A stretch of 64,000 nucleotides of DNA, from assembly GCA_034008185.1 (NCBI GenBank), contig CM067095.1, forward strand, positions 4,386,610 to 4,450,609, written 5' to 3'. The notes beneath the pieces are model-generated. The model was given only the letters and a program-made list of their open reading frames with translations. It ran no database searches and was not told the DNA's origin. The DNA comes from Gorsachius magnificus. Lineage: Eukaryota > Chordata > Aves > Pelecaniformes > Ardeidae. The stretch's first letter is position 1; each line of letters starts with the position of its first letter. Both the position numbers and the translations under genes were made by a program. Positions 34,491 through 47,400 of this stretch are shown one piece after another.

Positions 34491-35989
34491 GTCGACACTT
34501 CAGGAATAATGAATAATGCCAGTGTGAGGAGGAAATCTCTCCACTCAACCCTAGGTGTTTCTGCTGTTAAGTGTTGAAAGAGAAACACAGAGCCCTGAAC
34601 TTTGAAGACTTGGCAGGTGAGGAGAAGGAAAAATCTTTTCACTTCCCATTTAAATTTTAGGCTTAATCTGCATTTGTTGGGTCTGGTTGAAATATTTGAG
34701 CTTTTAATTTAATGTTGTTGGTTTTGGGAAAACTTCTTGGGATGCATGGCATGAAAACACCTTAGATATGTGGCAAGGTTTTGATTTAATTTCTACTTTC
34801 ATGTGTTTTCCATTACAAACCAGACTAATTGCAGTGAGATTCTCTGTGGCAAAAAAATACTTGGGGAAGTGTGAATTTGGAAGTTTCCTCACTTTACAGT
34901 AACTGTAAAAACAGTCAGCAAACAGGTTTTAGAATTATTTAGTATGGGAGGGAGCAAAGCCTGGTTGCCTTTGTAGTAGCAGGATTTCACTGGCACTATG
35001 AAGTTTCCAAAGCTCTCAGATTCAACCTACTAATATTTATAGAAAAGCTACTTTGCACACTTGAATTGCACTTACTCCTATTTTAGAGACTTCTAAAATT
35101 TTAGCATGAGCTGACGTGCCCCTGGTGTTTGAAGTGCCCACATTAACTGTCCACGTTTTCCTGTTAAACAGCTGATGGATGGCTATGCTCATGAAAGAAA
35201 ACTGCTTGTTTAAAAAAAGATAAAAAAGGAAGGGGAAGAGGCTTTAAGCAGTGCTTATGGAGGAGTCCTTTGGCGCAGTTTTTTCCTCTCACTGTGTCTG
35301 ATAGGGTTTCCCTGGGGTGGTGTTGGCTGGGTTCCCTTGCCTGGGCACTGACGTGGTGGCTCAGTGCTAGGCGGTGCACATATTCCCCCCCTGCTCCCCC
35401 TTCCCAAACTGCTTGTGCTATAGATGTGGTTATTGAATGATCCTGATTTTAAAACAATATCCTATAATAACGCTCTGGGAACAGGATGAAGCAGTGAAAG
35501 GCAAGGATATCTCCACTGCCAAAGAGAGTGTGCCATGAGTTTATTGCCTCAGTGATACTTTTCTTTGGAAACAGACTTGATGCAATTTTAAATTTATTTC
35601 AGACAGTGTCTTAATGGGCAGTCCTAAGATTTTGTGCTGCCATAATATGAAACTGGCATTAAATGTCTCCACTACAAAAAATAACATTGGGTTTGTATTT
35701 GTGCTCTATTTTGCTATTCAGTGTTTTTGTTAGAGAAATGTTTGAATCCACTTTTGCACTGAGGAAGATAAAGAAACTGAAAAACAAGAAACCTCTTAAA
35801 CATTACACTTTGCTGTGATTTATCCTGCAATAGATTTGTAGGGAAAGTCTTACAGGACTGCAATAAGCTATCGCTATGCACAGATTTGGTAGCGTATGTG
35901 CATACGAAATTCTGGCTTGGGTTGTAAATGTCACATAGAGTGTATATGTATTTGGTGTGGTGAGCTGGGCTGTGGTCCTGCTCCTTCCT
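34491..35989. other. No gene recognised; AT-rich
   Basis: 35560-35830 is a notably AT-rich run with TTTAAATTTATTT-type sequence and no repeat family that I recognise. Only short open frames are present. Confidence 0.5.
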
Positions 35990-36075
35990 TCAGGCATAGC
36001 AGAAGGTAAAACCCCTGGTGACTGTGACAACTGAGGCACAGCTGTGGGACAGCTCAGTTTTCTCATTTAGAAAGC
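35990..36075 (+). mobile_element. Possible MIR-like SINE fragment
   Basis: GGGACAGCTCAGTTTTCTCA followed by TTTAGAAAG resembles the sense MIR core 'tgcctcagttttctcatctgtaaaatgg'. The rest is not recognisable. Confidence 0.35.
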
Positions 36076-37476
36076 TCGGGTCTACCTGGCTTAGTTTTCT
36101 GTTTTGCAAGATACTCTGCCTCATTTCTAACCATTGGTCTCAGCAACATCCAGGACCTACAACACAAAAGAACAGAGCAATAGATTCTGGCTCCCTTGTA
36201 TTCATGAGAGTTATTGATTCTATTCATTTTTTAATGCATGCAGGTCTCTTTTCAGGAATCACCCTGTGGCCACAGGCTGCTGTGCGCTTTGTGCTTATCA
36301 GCTCATGATAGCTATTGTGCCATACGTGTTGACATCATTTGTCTAGCTGTTGAGAGAAGCAGGAAGGAAACTGAAATGCCAAGTGAATTTCAAAGTTGTT
36401 ATCACCATGTGGAAGAGGGACAGTTGTCAACTGAAAAGTGACAGAATTGGCAGGACTGGATCTTGTGGTTTGGTACTTCTGAAACAGCAAGTAAACAGCA
36501 AACAAGCAGTTAAACAGCGATGTGGGGAAACAGGGTGTCACATTTGCTGTGTTCAGGCTGACTTGGGAGTCCAGGCTCCCAGGCTCACAATGGATGCTGC
36601 TGATTTTTTTAAAAAAATTGTATGTATAGAAGCTTGCTGCTCTTTCTGCCGTCTCTGTGTTTGTGTGGTTGGTTGAGCTTAATATCTGCATGTTAAAAAA
36701 ACAATTACTGATCCTTATGTAGTGGAAAGTTGGGTCTGAATGTGAAGTGTGAATACATCTGTGGACATTTCCAAGATTTGGGATTCTGTAATTATGAGGT
36801 TTTGGTCTGGGCCTGTCTCTGACTGTAGCTGAACAAAAACCTCCCTACAGTAAACTTCCTTTCACAATAGAATACGAAACTCCCAAAGCAAATAAGCCAC
36901 AAAAAACCTCTCCAGGTGACCTAGCGAGTTGTCATCAGGAGGTGATTCTGCACCCTTGGCCCCGGTTCTTGTAGGGCTTGGACTTAAGCTCTGCCAGAAA
37001 AAAGTATTCTTTCTGGTAGTACCCCTCCTTCTGCTGGATATTACACCCCTTCTTTCCCCAAAGAGTCAGTCCTCATACAATAGAGCATAATGCTAGTTTG
37101 GCAGTGAAATAGATCAGCTGATTGAGAAAGTAGTTTCTGTAGTGAATCTGTGATGCTGCTGTACTGGAATGTGTAGAAGGAGCCAAGAAACAGTTATGAG
37201 AGAGTAAAATTGCACTGTTTATTCTGGAGACAGGCAGAAGTAAAAACCACATACAAAGCAATCTATGTATACATGTATATGATAAAGCAGAATGCTTTTT
37301 AAGCACATGATGCACTTGATTACATTAAAAATCCCTGTGTTCCCTTTTCTTCCCTTGCTTTTTTTGTTGGGTGGTGTTCCTGTTCCTGGTATGAAGGTCT
37401 TGGACCTTCAAGCCTTCTCCGGAGCTGAGCAGGCTGATCAGCTGCTTTTTCATTTGCTTCTAGAACAGCAGATTTA

Positions 37477-37519
37477 TTTTTTTTTCTTTTTTCTTCCTTT
37501 TTTTTTTTCCCCTTTCTCT
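37477..37519 (+). repeat. Uninterrupted polypyrimidine tract (43 nt)
   Basis: All 43 bases from 37477 to 37519 are T or C, mostly T. Such tracts arise by slippage. The sequence just downstream (TATGAGGGG) lacks an immediate acceptor AG context that would argue for a splice site. Confidence 0.85.
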
Positions 37520-40500
37520 GTATGAGGGGTAGGATTATCTTCAGGATAGGGAACCCCTGTGACCTGACTGAGCCATGCTCTCTGAGAAAGAGATGAAGAC
37601 TAGAACTGTACAGGAGATAAATGGGGAAGGAAAGGAATTTGCCACCTTAGCTTTATTGTTCTTCAGGGGCCTCATGCCCTGACTGTAAGGGGTGAGTTGC
37701 ACATATCAACCTCTCATTGGCAGATCTTCATCCTCTCCTGTTCTTTCTTGTTCTTTGCCTACCCAGAGCAGGGAAATCCCAATGCTCTTTGGGCCTCCCC
37801 AGGAGCTGCTTATTACTGTTTTTTAAATCCCCTGCTGATTGCAGGACCTGCAGAGGTGGGAGCTCTGCTCGGTAACACACTCTCCCCATTCTGTGCCCTC
37901 TTCTGTGGCTCCACTTGTCGGCACAGAGGATGTGGCAAATTTTCTTGTTTCCACCCGCATAGGGAGAACTGCTTGTGGTTAAGATGATTTGCAAGTGTGG
38001 TGTTTTGTGGTTATGTTATTGCTTCCTCCTGTAATCCCACATGCTCTGGTGCACAGGGTGTTTAATAGCATCCTCAGGTTGACTCCACGATGACTAATTC
38101 GCTCAGACCGCACAGACTGTTCATATCCTCTGGTAAGAAGCTGAGTGGTAAGGATTGATTATAGACTTCAGTGCAGGATCCTGAAATACAGCCTTTATGT
38201 TATGATAGAATTGGTGTGTGACACCAGATATCCTTCAGATGAAAGCAGTAAAAGAGTTTGTCTGTGCCAAGCTGCATAGACATTTCTAGAGTGGGTTAGT
38301 GGCTGACCAACCTGGCTCACAAAATGGGCAGATTGTCAGTTCTCCACTCCTTGATTCTCCAAAGGGACCTTCTATCTAGGCTAGGCATCACGTTGGCCAT
38401 TCTCACCACCACAGAGACTTCTCCTCAGATGGCATCCTGAAAACCCCCTTGAAACAGCAGCCTGAACAAGCCCTCAGACCTCATCCCCCATGCTGCGAGT
38501 CCCACAGCTTCTGTGGCTCTCTTCAGGTTGGTGCAGTGGGGCTGGCACTAGTGAAATTTAAATCAAAAGCAGAGGAACATGTGCTGGTACCTGTTGAGCT
38601 GTATCGGATGTATCTCTTCTTTGCGCTGGTTGACTACAGAAGTCAACCTGTGCACACAGGACCCACCTTGTGAAGGGAGTAGTTGTGATTTTCCCCTTGC
38701 TGGCCTAGGCTGAAAGAGAAATGTAGCCAGGCTTACCACCCTCTGGCTTCACTCTAGCAACCCTTGGTGGCAAAGTGCAGACACAAAGGCTGCTTCTGTC
38801 TGCAGAGTTTTCTAAGCAGCCGAGAGCACACTACCCTTCAGCAGCCCAGCCAGAGTCCTTCCTCTCCCGCTGGCAGATTGATAAGGAGGGACTTTCTTCC
38901 TCCACAACTAAGTGCTGCTCTGATTTACTGCAGCTCTTCCTTAAGCACTTCCGGAGGTCAGAGGGCTGCAGACATTAGCCCATAATGGAAGACCCGAGGT
39001 CATTTGTAACCAATACCAATGAACCTGGGTGCCGTGCAGTGCGGCTGGGAGTAAATAAACCTGTCCCCTGACTTGCTTTGTAAAACCTCTCACTAATGTG
39101 ACACAGAGAGGAGGATGGAAGAATAATGGATGTTTCTCATCAGAAGAAATATAGTGCCCAGTGGCTTGTGAAGCATGTGTGTTTATCTGTTATTCTTGTG
39201 GGACGCTACCCTGTAATGCAGCTGTGTTCCCTCAAGCGGCTCTGGTGGCCACAGTGGAGCCCAATGGCTGCATTGCTTGTGCCCAGGCAGCCTTTCCTCA
39301 GCCTACCTTGCTTCAGCCTTGTAACTTAGAACATTTCCAATGAAAAGATTAGTTTTTAGTTCAAAGAGCACTAAAAAAATTCCTGTATTGCAGTAATGTC
39401 ACTCTGTATCAGAAGACCTAGGATCATTCATAATCAGTACAAATTAACCCAGGTTAGGTTGGCTGTGATAAAATTGCTGATGGTCTTTGCTCCAGTAGCA
39501 TTTGGAAACTGCCCAGCTGCAGTGACTGCTGATAGAATTAAAATTGTGGGTGTCCTGCAGGCAGAAGTCCTGGTGGAGGTAGCTGAAGGACTGAGCACTA
39601 TGTGCAGGGAAGCAGACTCTGACAGCATGCACTGCTGTATGTGCAAACCAAGAGACTAATCCTAAAGGCAACAAAATTTTCTGCATTTCAGTGCAGTAAA
39701 TCCCACTAAAATCCATGGCAGGGCTCTCAGAGGCTGGCTCTGGGGGTAGAGCAGCTGCATGCTGCTATCCCTGAGCAGCAGGGCTGAGCAGCTGTGGTCT
39801 AGGCTGGCCGCAAGGTTGTGCATCCAAACAGGAGGCCTGAGAGCCAGCCACTCTTGTGCTGCACCCAGGAGCAGAAAGGGGAAAGTGCCTAAGGCAGAGG
39901 GGAGAAGAGCTCAAACAGTGATGGAAGTACCATTAAGGATATTGGTTAGGGCTGCAGCACTGAAAGCCTGCATTTGGTGGTGCAGCCCTCTCTCTCTTTG
40001 TTACTTATGAGATGTCATCTTCTGGTGTGACCCACCCTGTCTGTGCAATGGTGTCTTGAGCTGAGCTTCTGCAATGGTCACAAAGCTGGGAGCAATCTGG
40101 GTCACTTGTGGTGTGAAAACCACTGGTACAGTGTCACCATGAGATGGGCAACTGTTATTCCTGGGTGCATCTGGGAAGCAATTCCCAGCAGAGCCAGGGA
40201 AATGTCAGTGCCATCTACAAGACCTGGAAAATCCCATCTTTAATGCAGTGTTCAGTATTGTTTGTCCCATGCCCAGAAGAGCTATATTCAGACAGGAGGA
40301 GGCACAGAGAAGGCCTTTTAAAATGATCAGGAAAATGTACTGTTTGTCTTACATATAAAATGTGGTTTATTTTGTCTGGCAGAATAAATAAGAGGGGGCT
40401 GTGGCTGTGCTCTACCAGTACACTGTGAGTAAATACCAAGGAAGATGATGTATTCACACTAGAAGATGATGCTTTGTATTTTAGTTAAAGCCTTCTTATG

Positions 40501-40599
40501 GACACATAAAAGAGCGGTAGACAGTCCCTTGTATGTTTTGTTTTCACCTTCCTGGGCACTTCTGTAAAAATCTGGCACATTGATCCCCCCCCATTCTGC

Positions 40600-40726
40600 A
40601 GAAAATTTACAAAATGGAGTTAGGCAGGATGTGTTCCCCTGTGCATCAAGCCTCTGTGTTGTGTATGTGATTGGGACAGTGGTCCAAAAATCCCATGAAA
40701 ATGTATTTGGCTCAGTTAGGCAGGAT
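40600..40726. repeat. Diverged two-copy duplication, period about 96
   Basis: GAAAAT followed by AGTTAGGCAGGAT occurs at about 40600-40630 and 40697-40726. The last 13 bases are identical (40618-40630 and 40714-40726), while the middles differ. This may be a local duplication or two copies of an unrecognised repeat. Confidence 0.5.
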
Positions 40727-42369
40727 TTTTACATCTGAAAATGGGAGCTCAAAAGATGGGAAACAGTCTTTTTGAAACTTAGGCTTGAAAAAAAATGGCT
40801 GGTCTTAGCACCTCCATTCATCCAATAATCCCACAACAGGACCTGTCATCAAGTGGTACTCAGACCTGCTCGTGTCTACTCCAGCTTCATTACTGGAAAT
40901 TAGGTCTATTTATACTGCTTTGAATGCTCCACACAATTCAAGTCCTGAGGAGAAAGACAAGCTCAATAGCTTGAGCAGTGTTTGTTTGCCTGGTTTTATC
41001 ACTATCAGCAAAGGAAGCAATTTTCATAAACAGCGGGGAGCAGGGAGCCCCTCCCTGGCGTGGCTGTTGATGGCTGCAGTGGCTGTACCTTGAGCGTCCC
41101 GTGGACTGCTCCACACCTGAAGCCTGCCCTGGCAGCACTGAGGTGATGACAATAGGCCTCTAAGATAAACAAAATAACTGAATAAAAAGTGCTGAAAGCC
41201 AGCAGCAGGTGAACTGCTAAGAACAAACCCCGCACGCCCATCACCCCACCTGCAAGGCAGGCTGAGCTGTGGCTGGGCAAAGCTTATCATTGAGGTTAAC
41301 ACACAGTCCTTTTCCCCCTTCCTGGCCCAACACCTCCCTTCCCAACTTTCAACAATTGCTTGATTACTTGTGTGATACAGCTCGAGAGAGAAAATTATTA
41401 GCTGCCCCCCTTCCTCTTTCACAACAAAACAGAGAGGAGGCAGCTCAGCTGGGGCTTTGTATGGCAGCCAGGTGCTGTTGGGTGGCTGGTCACTGCTCTC
41501 TTCAGGAAGGTAAATATTGGGCTAGAGAACATTACAGCTGTGTTCAGAAGAGCACCACGTGAGCAGCAGCCTTCACGCCATCATGGGAACCCTGTGCTCC
41601 AGCACGCATTTGCATGTCTGCCGCTGAACCAGCTCTTGTTGGTGCGTCTTCAGCAGTAATTGGCTCAAGCCTCAAGTAAACATTTGGCTCTGTTCGTTGG
41701 AGGGATGGTGCACATACGGAGGTACTCCTCGTGGGGGATGAAGTGGTGTTCATCTTTTGCTTCAGCCTGGTGAAAGGCAGCTGTGTTAGGAAGTGAGTAG
41801 GCAATCCAGCTGAGGTGGCCTGTGTTCCAAACAGCACTGGTGTCACCAGGACTCTGTTCACTCCAGCAGTCCCTGGAGCATATTCCTCTCCTGCCACATG
41901 CTGCCAATTGCTTACTTTACTTCACTTAAAATTTCTAGGAAGAGAAATGGAATGAGAGAAACTCTGAAAGTTTTCCCTGCATCAATACACTTCCTAAAGT
42001 ACCTCTCATCTAAGAGGCCAACAGCTGCAGAGGCACTGGGCTCCAGGAGAAGTCCTTCCCTGAGGTGGAAGCAGTGATTCTTACAGATAAGATGACAACA
42101 ATTGGCAGGATTTTTGTTTGCCATGCAGTCTGTGTTCATGGGTGGTGACAGTGCCTGTCCTTGTGCTTACCAGGTTTCACTGCTTGCTGTGGAACGACAA
42201 TCCCTCGCTCTGTTGTGAAGACTTGTGCAAAAACTGGCTAGTAAATGTTAATATTATGACGAAAGGTATCAGCCCCTGCCTGTGTCATCTATACTGGGCT
42301 CTGGCAGACATACCCAGCACAAGAGCTGACAGGGTAAACAGGGAGGCCAGATAAAGTAGTGCGAAGGGA

Positions 42370-42480
42370 GCAAAGGCACAAAGAGGTGAAGTAACGTGGT
42401 CAAGGTCATGCAGCAGGTCAGAGCTGGGCCAGCCTCTGGGTCTCACAGATCCCAGGGCGATGCACTGCCCAGTGCAGCAG
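42370..42480 (-). mobile_element. MIR/CORE-SINE relic, antisense
   Basis: AAAGGCACAAAGAGGTGAAG, TAACGTGGTCAAGGTCATGC, AGCAGGTCAGAGCTGGGCCA, then CCTCTGGGTCTCACAGATCC. This is a clear antisense match to the MIR core 'gaggcacagagaggttaagtaacttgcccaaggtcacacagctag' and the block that follows. It is among the best-preserved SINE relics here. Confidence 0.75.
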
Positions 42481-44320
42481 GCAGCCTCGCACATTCTGTT
42501 CTACATCAAATACAGGCACCCTCTGGGAAATGGTTTGCTGTTTTAACAGCTGCAATTTTGCGCAGGACAGATTCAGGTTATGTGAAGCTTTCTTCCAGCT
42601 TCCTAGTAGGAAAATCAAGGTAGCACAGTGGAAACTCAGGATCTTTTTGGAACAGCTTAGCATGATGTTAAATCAGCTTTCTACTTGAGCAGCACTGTTC
42701 ACGCAATCTAGAATTTCATGAAAGCTCAGCAGGGCCACTTCATTGCAATCCACATAGCTGCAGGAAAAGGAGAGTAAATCTGGGATACACAGAGATTTTT
42801 AGGGCTTCTCTCAATCCAAATAGAGCTCGGGGCTGGCAAGGCCGAGAAACCTTTTTATGTTTTGTCCTTGCCAGATACCTGGGTGGTATTGCCCAACGAT
42901 GAAGGGAATAGAAGGGGACCCATTTATCATTTCTTCTATTTTCTCTTTTTATTTATTTTTCTTTTAAAAACACGTTAAAAAAATTAATTCATTGCTGGGG
43001 AAAGGTGACAGATTAACAACCCCAGAGATTTCAGCCCTCTGTTTATCCTCTGAACAGAGAGCTGTAAGCACATTCCCAGTGCTGCTCCAGCACTGTGCCC
43101 CAGCCCTGACCTCAGGGACCAGCTCCCAGGAGAGCAGCTACCCCATCCCTCCAGCCCCTCCAACCACTGGAGCTGCATCCCCCTCAAATGGAGCAAGGAG
43201 TGCTGCTCGGACTGTGGGTTTGTGCCAGGGACTCCTGCAAGTGAGGAATGGATGACGATCTAACCCATAACTCTGCATTGCGTTGCATGGTCTCACAGCC
43301 ATGGTGAGACTGCTCAGCAACAAGCCCTGTCTGTGCAGGGCAGCTGAATGGATGTTGCTGCAAGTCCTCTGGGCCAGGCAACACACTTTGAGGTCTCGCT
43401 CCACTTTTCTTTCCAATCTTCAGTCCTCTCCCTCCAAGGAGGGGAAAAAACCTAATCCTGTGAGGGCACAACAGAAAGGGCCTTTGGGATGCCCAGGTGT
43501 CTGGGGATGGTGCTTTTCACCTCACCAAAGTGCAGAGTAGATGATGTTTTCATACCATTTTGACAGAGTCTGTGCATTTGCAGCTCCTGCTGGCTGGAGA
43601 ATTTTTAGATGCTCATTAATCATATGGTTTTATTTAGGGAATAAACATGCTACATGGATCCTAGCATTACGTTGCCAACTTTGAAAAGGTAAAACTCAAC
43701 CCCCATCCCTCCAGCCTTTCTCACTGACATACTTGGTTGGATTTTGTTTGATAATTCTCACTATGGGTCATTTCAGATTCTCACCATAAAGGCCTTCTGT
43801 AGTTACCTTTTCATCAGCTCCAGTGTTTGGAATAACCCCTTGCAAACTAGGTATTTCCCTCTGCCATAAAGCTGGAGTATTTTAGAGAAGAGAGGAGAGC
43901 ATCCTTCACAAAGCAGTCAGCATGGGTCGGGATGGGGGTGGCACTGTGGGGGGTAAGGCTTCCCAACGCACACGAGCGATACCTCCTTGCAATTAGTAAT
44001 GCCGCCACTGCCCTCTCCCCTCCCTCAAGAAGTGACATTCCAAGAGGCGTATTTGGCGTTTGAACTACCCTGTCTCCCAGACCCAAGGGACAGGGGCTGG
44101 GACAGCTCTGTGGGAGGCCCTAGTGTTGAATCCATTTGGCTGGTGTGCCCAAGGGGCCTTCCATCATCACCTGCCTCTGTTGGAGCGAAGGCGTCTGCTG
44201 CACCAGGTGGTACTCAGGAATTTTATCCAGTGTGAGTTACTCAGGAAAGAAGCCCCTCCTTTGCTGTTTCTGCCTGTGGTATCAGAGGGTTGACCCCATC
44301 CCCCCTTTTTGCTGAAGGGG
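42481..44320. other. No gene recognised; GC-rich block at 42980-43530
   Basis: The GC-rich part holds overlapping open frames on both strands (85-95 codons) with no recognisable product. A near-repeat ATTCTCACTAT/ATTCTCACCAT occurs near 43750-43790. No exon is recognised. Confidence 0.5.
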
Positions 44321-44480
44321 CAGAAATTTGATAATGGCCATAATTATGTCTGAACATTAAACGAATGCTCTGGATCATCACTGGTGTATCCACTTGTCCA
44401 TAATTACCAGCAATGGACATGGTGGCTTCAAAGGCCACCCAGTTATCATTTATGTTTACTATAAACACAGCAGCTGTTTT
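44321..44480. promoter_or_regulatory. Candidate regulatory element (transcription-factor-like site cluster)
   Basis: Within 160 bases lie GATAA (44330), a CCATAATTAT block, CACTTG next to TAATTA (44391-44406), a 6-base inverted repeat GGTGGC/GCCACC (44421-44426 and 44434-44439), facing forkhead-like half-sites GTTTAC and ATAAAC (44454-44466), and an E-box CAGCTG (about 44470). The motifs are visible, but each is short and common. That they form an enhancer is inference only. Confidence 0.25.
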
Positions 44481-47400
44481 GGGTTACGAGGGTGGCCATT
44501 TTGCTGGAATTTAATGAGCCAGACCCTGAAATCCCCTCCTGACACCAGCTCCCTCCCTCCTTTGAGAAGAAAATTCAGTATAGGAGTGCTCTGTGCCACC
44601 TAAAGAGGCAGGATGGATGGTCTGTACCTCGTATACCCCTGGGATTTGCAGTTTCCCCAAGCTCCCTCTTAATCCCAGGGGGCTGGTCTGTATTTATGGG
44701 GCTGTTCCATGTTTGCTAATGCTGTCTCACCCCAACACCACTGCTGTCAGCTCGAGGACTCCAGGAGTGCAAAATGGTAATGCCAGGGACAGCAAGAAAA
44801 CTTCATGTGTTAACCAGGGCCTCTGCCAGGCAGAGCTGCAAGAAGGGGTAGTTCTGATGGGGAGGATGTAACAAGCCACGCAGAGTTTTAACTTTATACG
44901 CTGCAGTGCAGAATGGAGAGGTATCTGGGGATAAAGGGGAGATGTGACCGCTGGTTTTGGTTACAGCTATCTGCTCCTATGGAGCAGTGCAACACCTCCC
45001 TGCATGGAGGGACAGCAGGCGCAGGATGGAGGTGGGGGCTTCCGGACCCTCAGCAGTTGTAACCAAACATACGCCCAGCAGCTGTTGCACTGTCTGGGGG
45101 GAGAGGATTCAGTGCACAGCCTATTTATCATGCCATGCACTGGGCCAGGATTCAGGACTTTGCCAAAGTTATTAAAAAGCAAATCCCTCCCTTAGAGACC
45201 TGCATGGACACATAGGAGTGTGACACCACAGGGCCAAGAAGACAGTAGCCTCCAAGATGGAGAGCAACCTTGTGAAACCTTGGCCTACCGGATTCAGGGG
45301 GAGCATGGACACTTGTTTCTGTTGAAGCAGGGATCTCTGCCTTCCAGTGGAAGCTGGATGCCTTGGGAGGGACCCAGACAAGATCAGGCTGTGTGTAGAA
45401 AAGCCAGAAAGGGAAAATGCAGAGGCAAATCATATAGGAACAGGCAACAGGGAAGCACTGGAAGAAGACCTATTAATTGCATTAAAGTCAAATCCTTGCA
45501 TCAGTTGATGAACAATGGCATAAACTATATTTGCCTATGGAAGCAGGTTGGAGCAGAACAGTTGCCTAAATTCCTACGTTGAGGACTAGGTCTTTAATCA
45601 AGTGGCTAGTCACCGAACACCCAAGAAAAGAAGGTTTTGGATTTGGCAAAACTTTACTAAAGTGTTAAAAAGTTCTGCTAGCTTTTTTGATTCACTTTGC
45701 AAAACAGGTGAAAATGCATCTTGCAATTGTAAGAAGTGATGTATCTTATGATGTGTAGCTCACAAGCCTCACACTGCTGTATGCAAAGTGAAGCTCTGAA
45801 TTTTGGAGTGTGGCTGATATTGCTCTGGCCTATGCTTCCTGGAAAGGGGACATGCATTTTAGCTTACCTGTGCCACTAGGAATGACACTGTTGTGTCATA
45901 ACTCAGTGAAAAGGGCATTCAAAAAAATGTTTTGTGTGTTAGCGCGATGTGAAGCAAAAGGCAAAGCGTGCTGCAATGTGGGGAAGAGAGAAGAAAGCTC
46001 AGATATAAAGCTTTGGAGATTTTGAGAGGTCAGGACAGGCTGATGTTGCCCATGGCTTTGGCATAATTTGTACAAAATTACAAGTTGGTAACTCATGCCT
46101 GATGGCAGCAGCAGAGTGTAATTTATGAACTGCATCTTACTGCCTTTCATGCTGGTGGGATGGAACTTAAGTTGCTCACAGTCATTCAGCCAAAAGAGAT
46201 GGGAGTTTTCCAAGGTTTTCTTTTTGTTGAAAGTCTTCCATTTGGCACAGCGTTTAAGAAATACCATCAGAGTGGGGTTTTAAATTATTTTTTTGCTGTT
46301 GTGCACTCCTTCCTGATTTTTGTTCTTACTGCTTTTTTACTGGAGGAAACTAAAGTTCAGTCATTACAGGATGGACTGTAAACACTAATGGACTGAAAGG
46401 GAATGAAACAAAGGCAACATATTTTGTTGCTATGATAGCACCGCTTTATGAGAACTGAGTTATAACATGGGGAAAGATCACACCACTGCTGGGGAATGAA
46501 ACTGTGCCTGTGCATCAGCTTTGAGGCCAAACACAGACTCCTCCTTTGGGAAGGGAAGGCACCAAGGGGCCACCGCTGTGCAAGGCTTATGCTTTCAGTG
46601 GGTGGAAATACTGCATTCAGCCTCACCCCACAGCTTGCTTTGAAGTGCCGGGGAGCAGTTCAGCAGAAAGGCTCCCCACAGCAGCAGGGGGAAGTGGGCT
46701 AGAGATGTGCAGCAGGTAGGCACCTGCAACCTGACTCCAGGTAATGTGGTCTGAGTCGTTTGTTCATCTTCACTGAAAAAAGATGCTTCATCTTATCTCT
46801 AAAGGGAAGAGCAAATTGGCTGGTGTTTGCAGCAGATAACACACATCAGGGTGATGTATTTATAAGGGGAGGAAAGAACAACACAGTCAGTGCCTGTTTA
46901 TTTATTGTTTCATGAATTACAAAGGCTAAATAGACTAAACACTCCTTCACTCCAGAAAGAAAAGCAGTACTAGTATGTGCGATTGAGAAATTAACCCTCC
47001 AATGAGGTTCAGACTGTTATAATATTCTCCTCCCAGTCAATAACTGAGATACATCATAGCCTCAAACAATAATATTAACAGAAAAGCCCTGGAGACAGAG
47101 CTACAAAGCCAGCCTTGTGATAGAAAACCCTTCTCTAAGACTTACTAATAGATACATTAGCTGACGTAGCCATGCTATGGCACGTGTACATGTTCTGTAA
47201 TGTGTGGCATGTAGAGTATCAGCAGTTTGTGGGTTGTCAAAATTTGCAAGTGAATGTTTCATGTAAATTGAGAAAGATGTGTTACACATCCGGAACGCTG
47301 CATGAGGTCTCCTGCACCCTCCAAGGCTTTTTGGCTGCGCACTAGAGCCAGTGACAGTTAATATTTTCATGTCTCAAGGTTCTCAGCAAAGTCCCCAGAG

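Larger units (their letters stand above)
36076..42369. other. No gene recognised
   Basis: The stretch contains a polypyrimidine run at 37477-37519 and a diverged two-copy duplication at 40600-40726, both listed separately. Other content is mixed in composition with short open frames only (at most about 132 codons, 41024-41422 on -). I see no exon or RNA gene. Confidence 0.5.
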
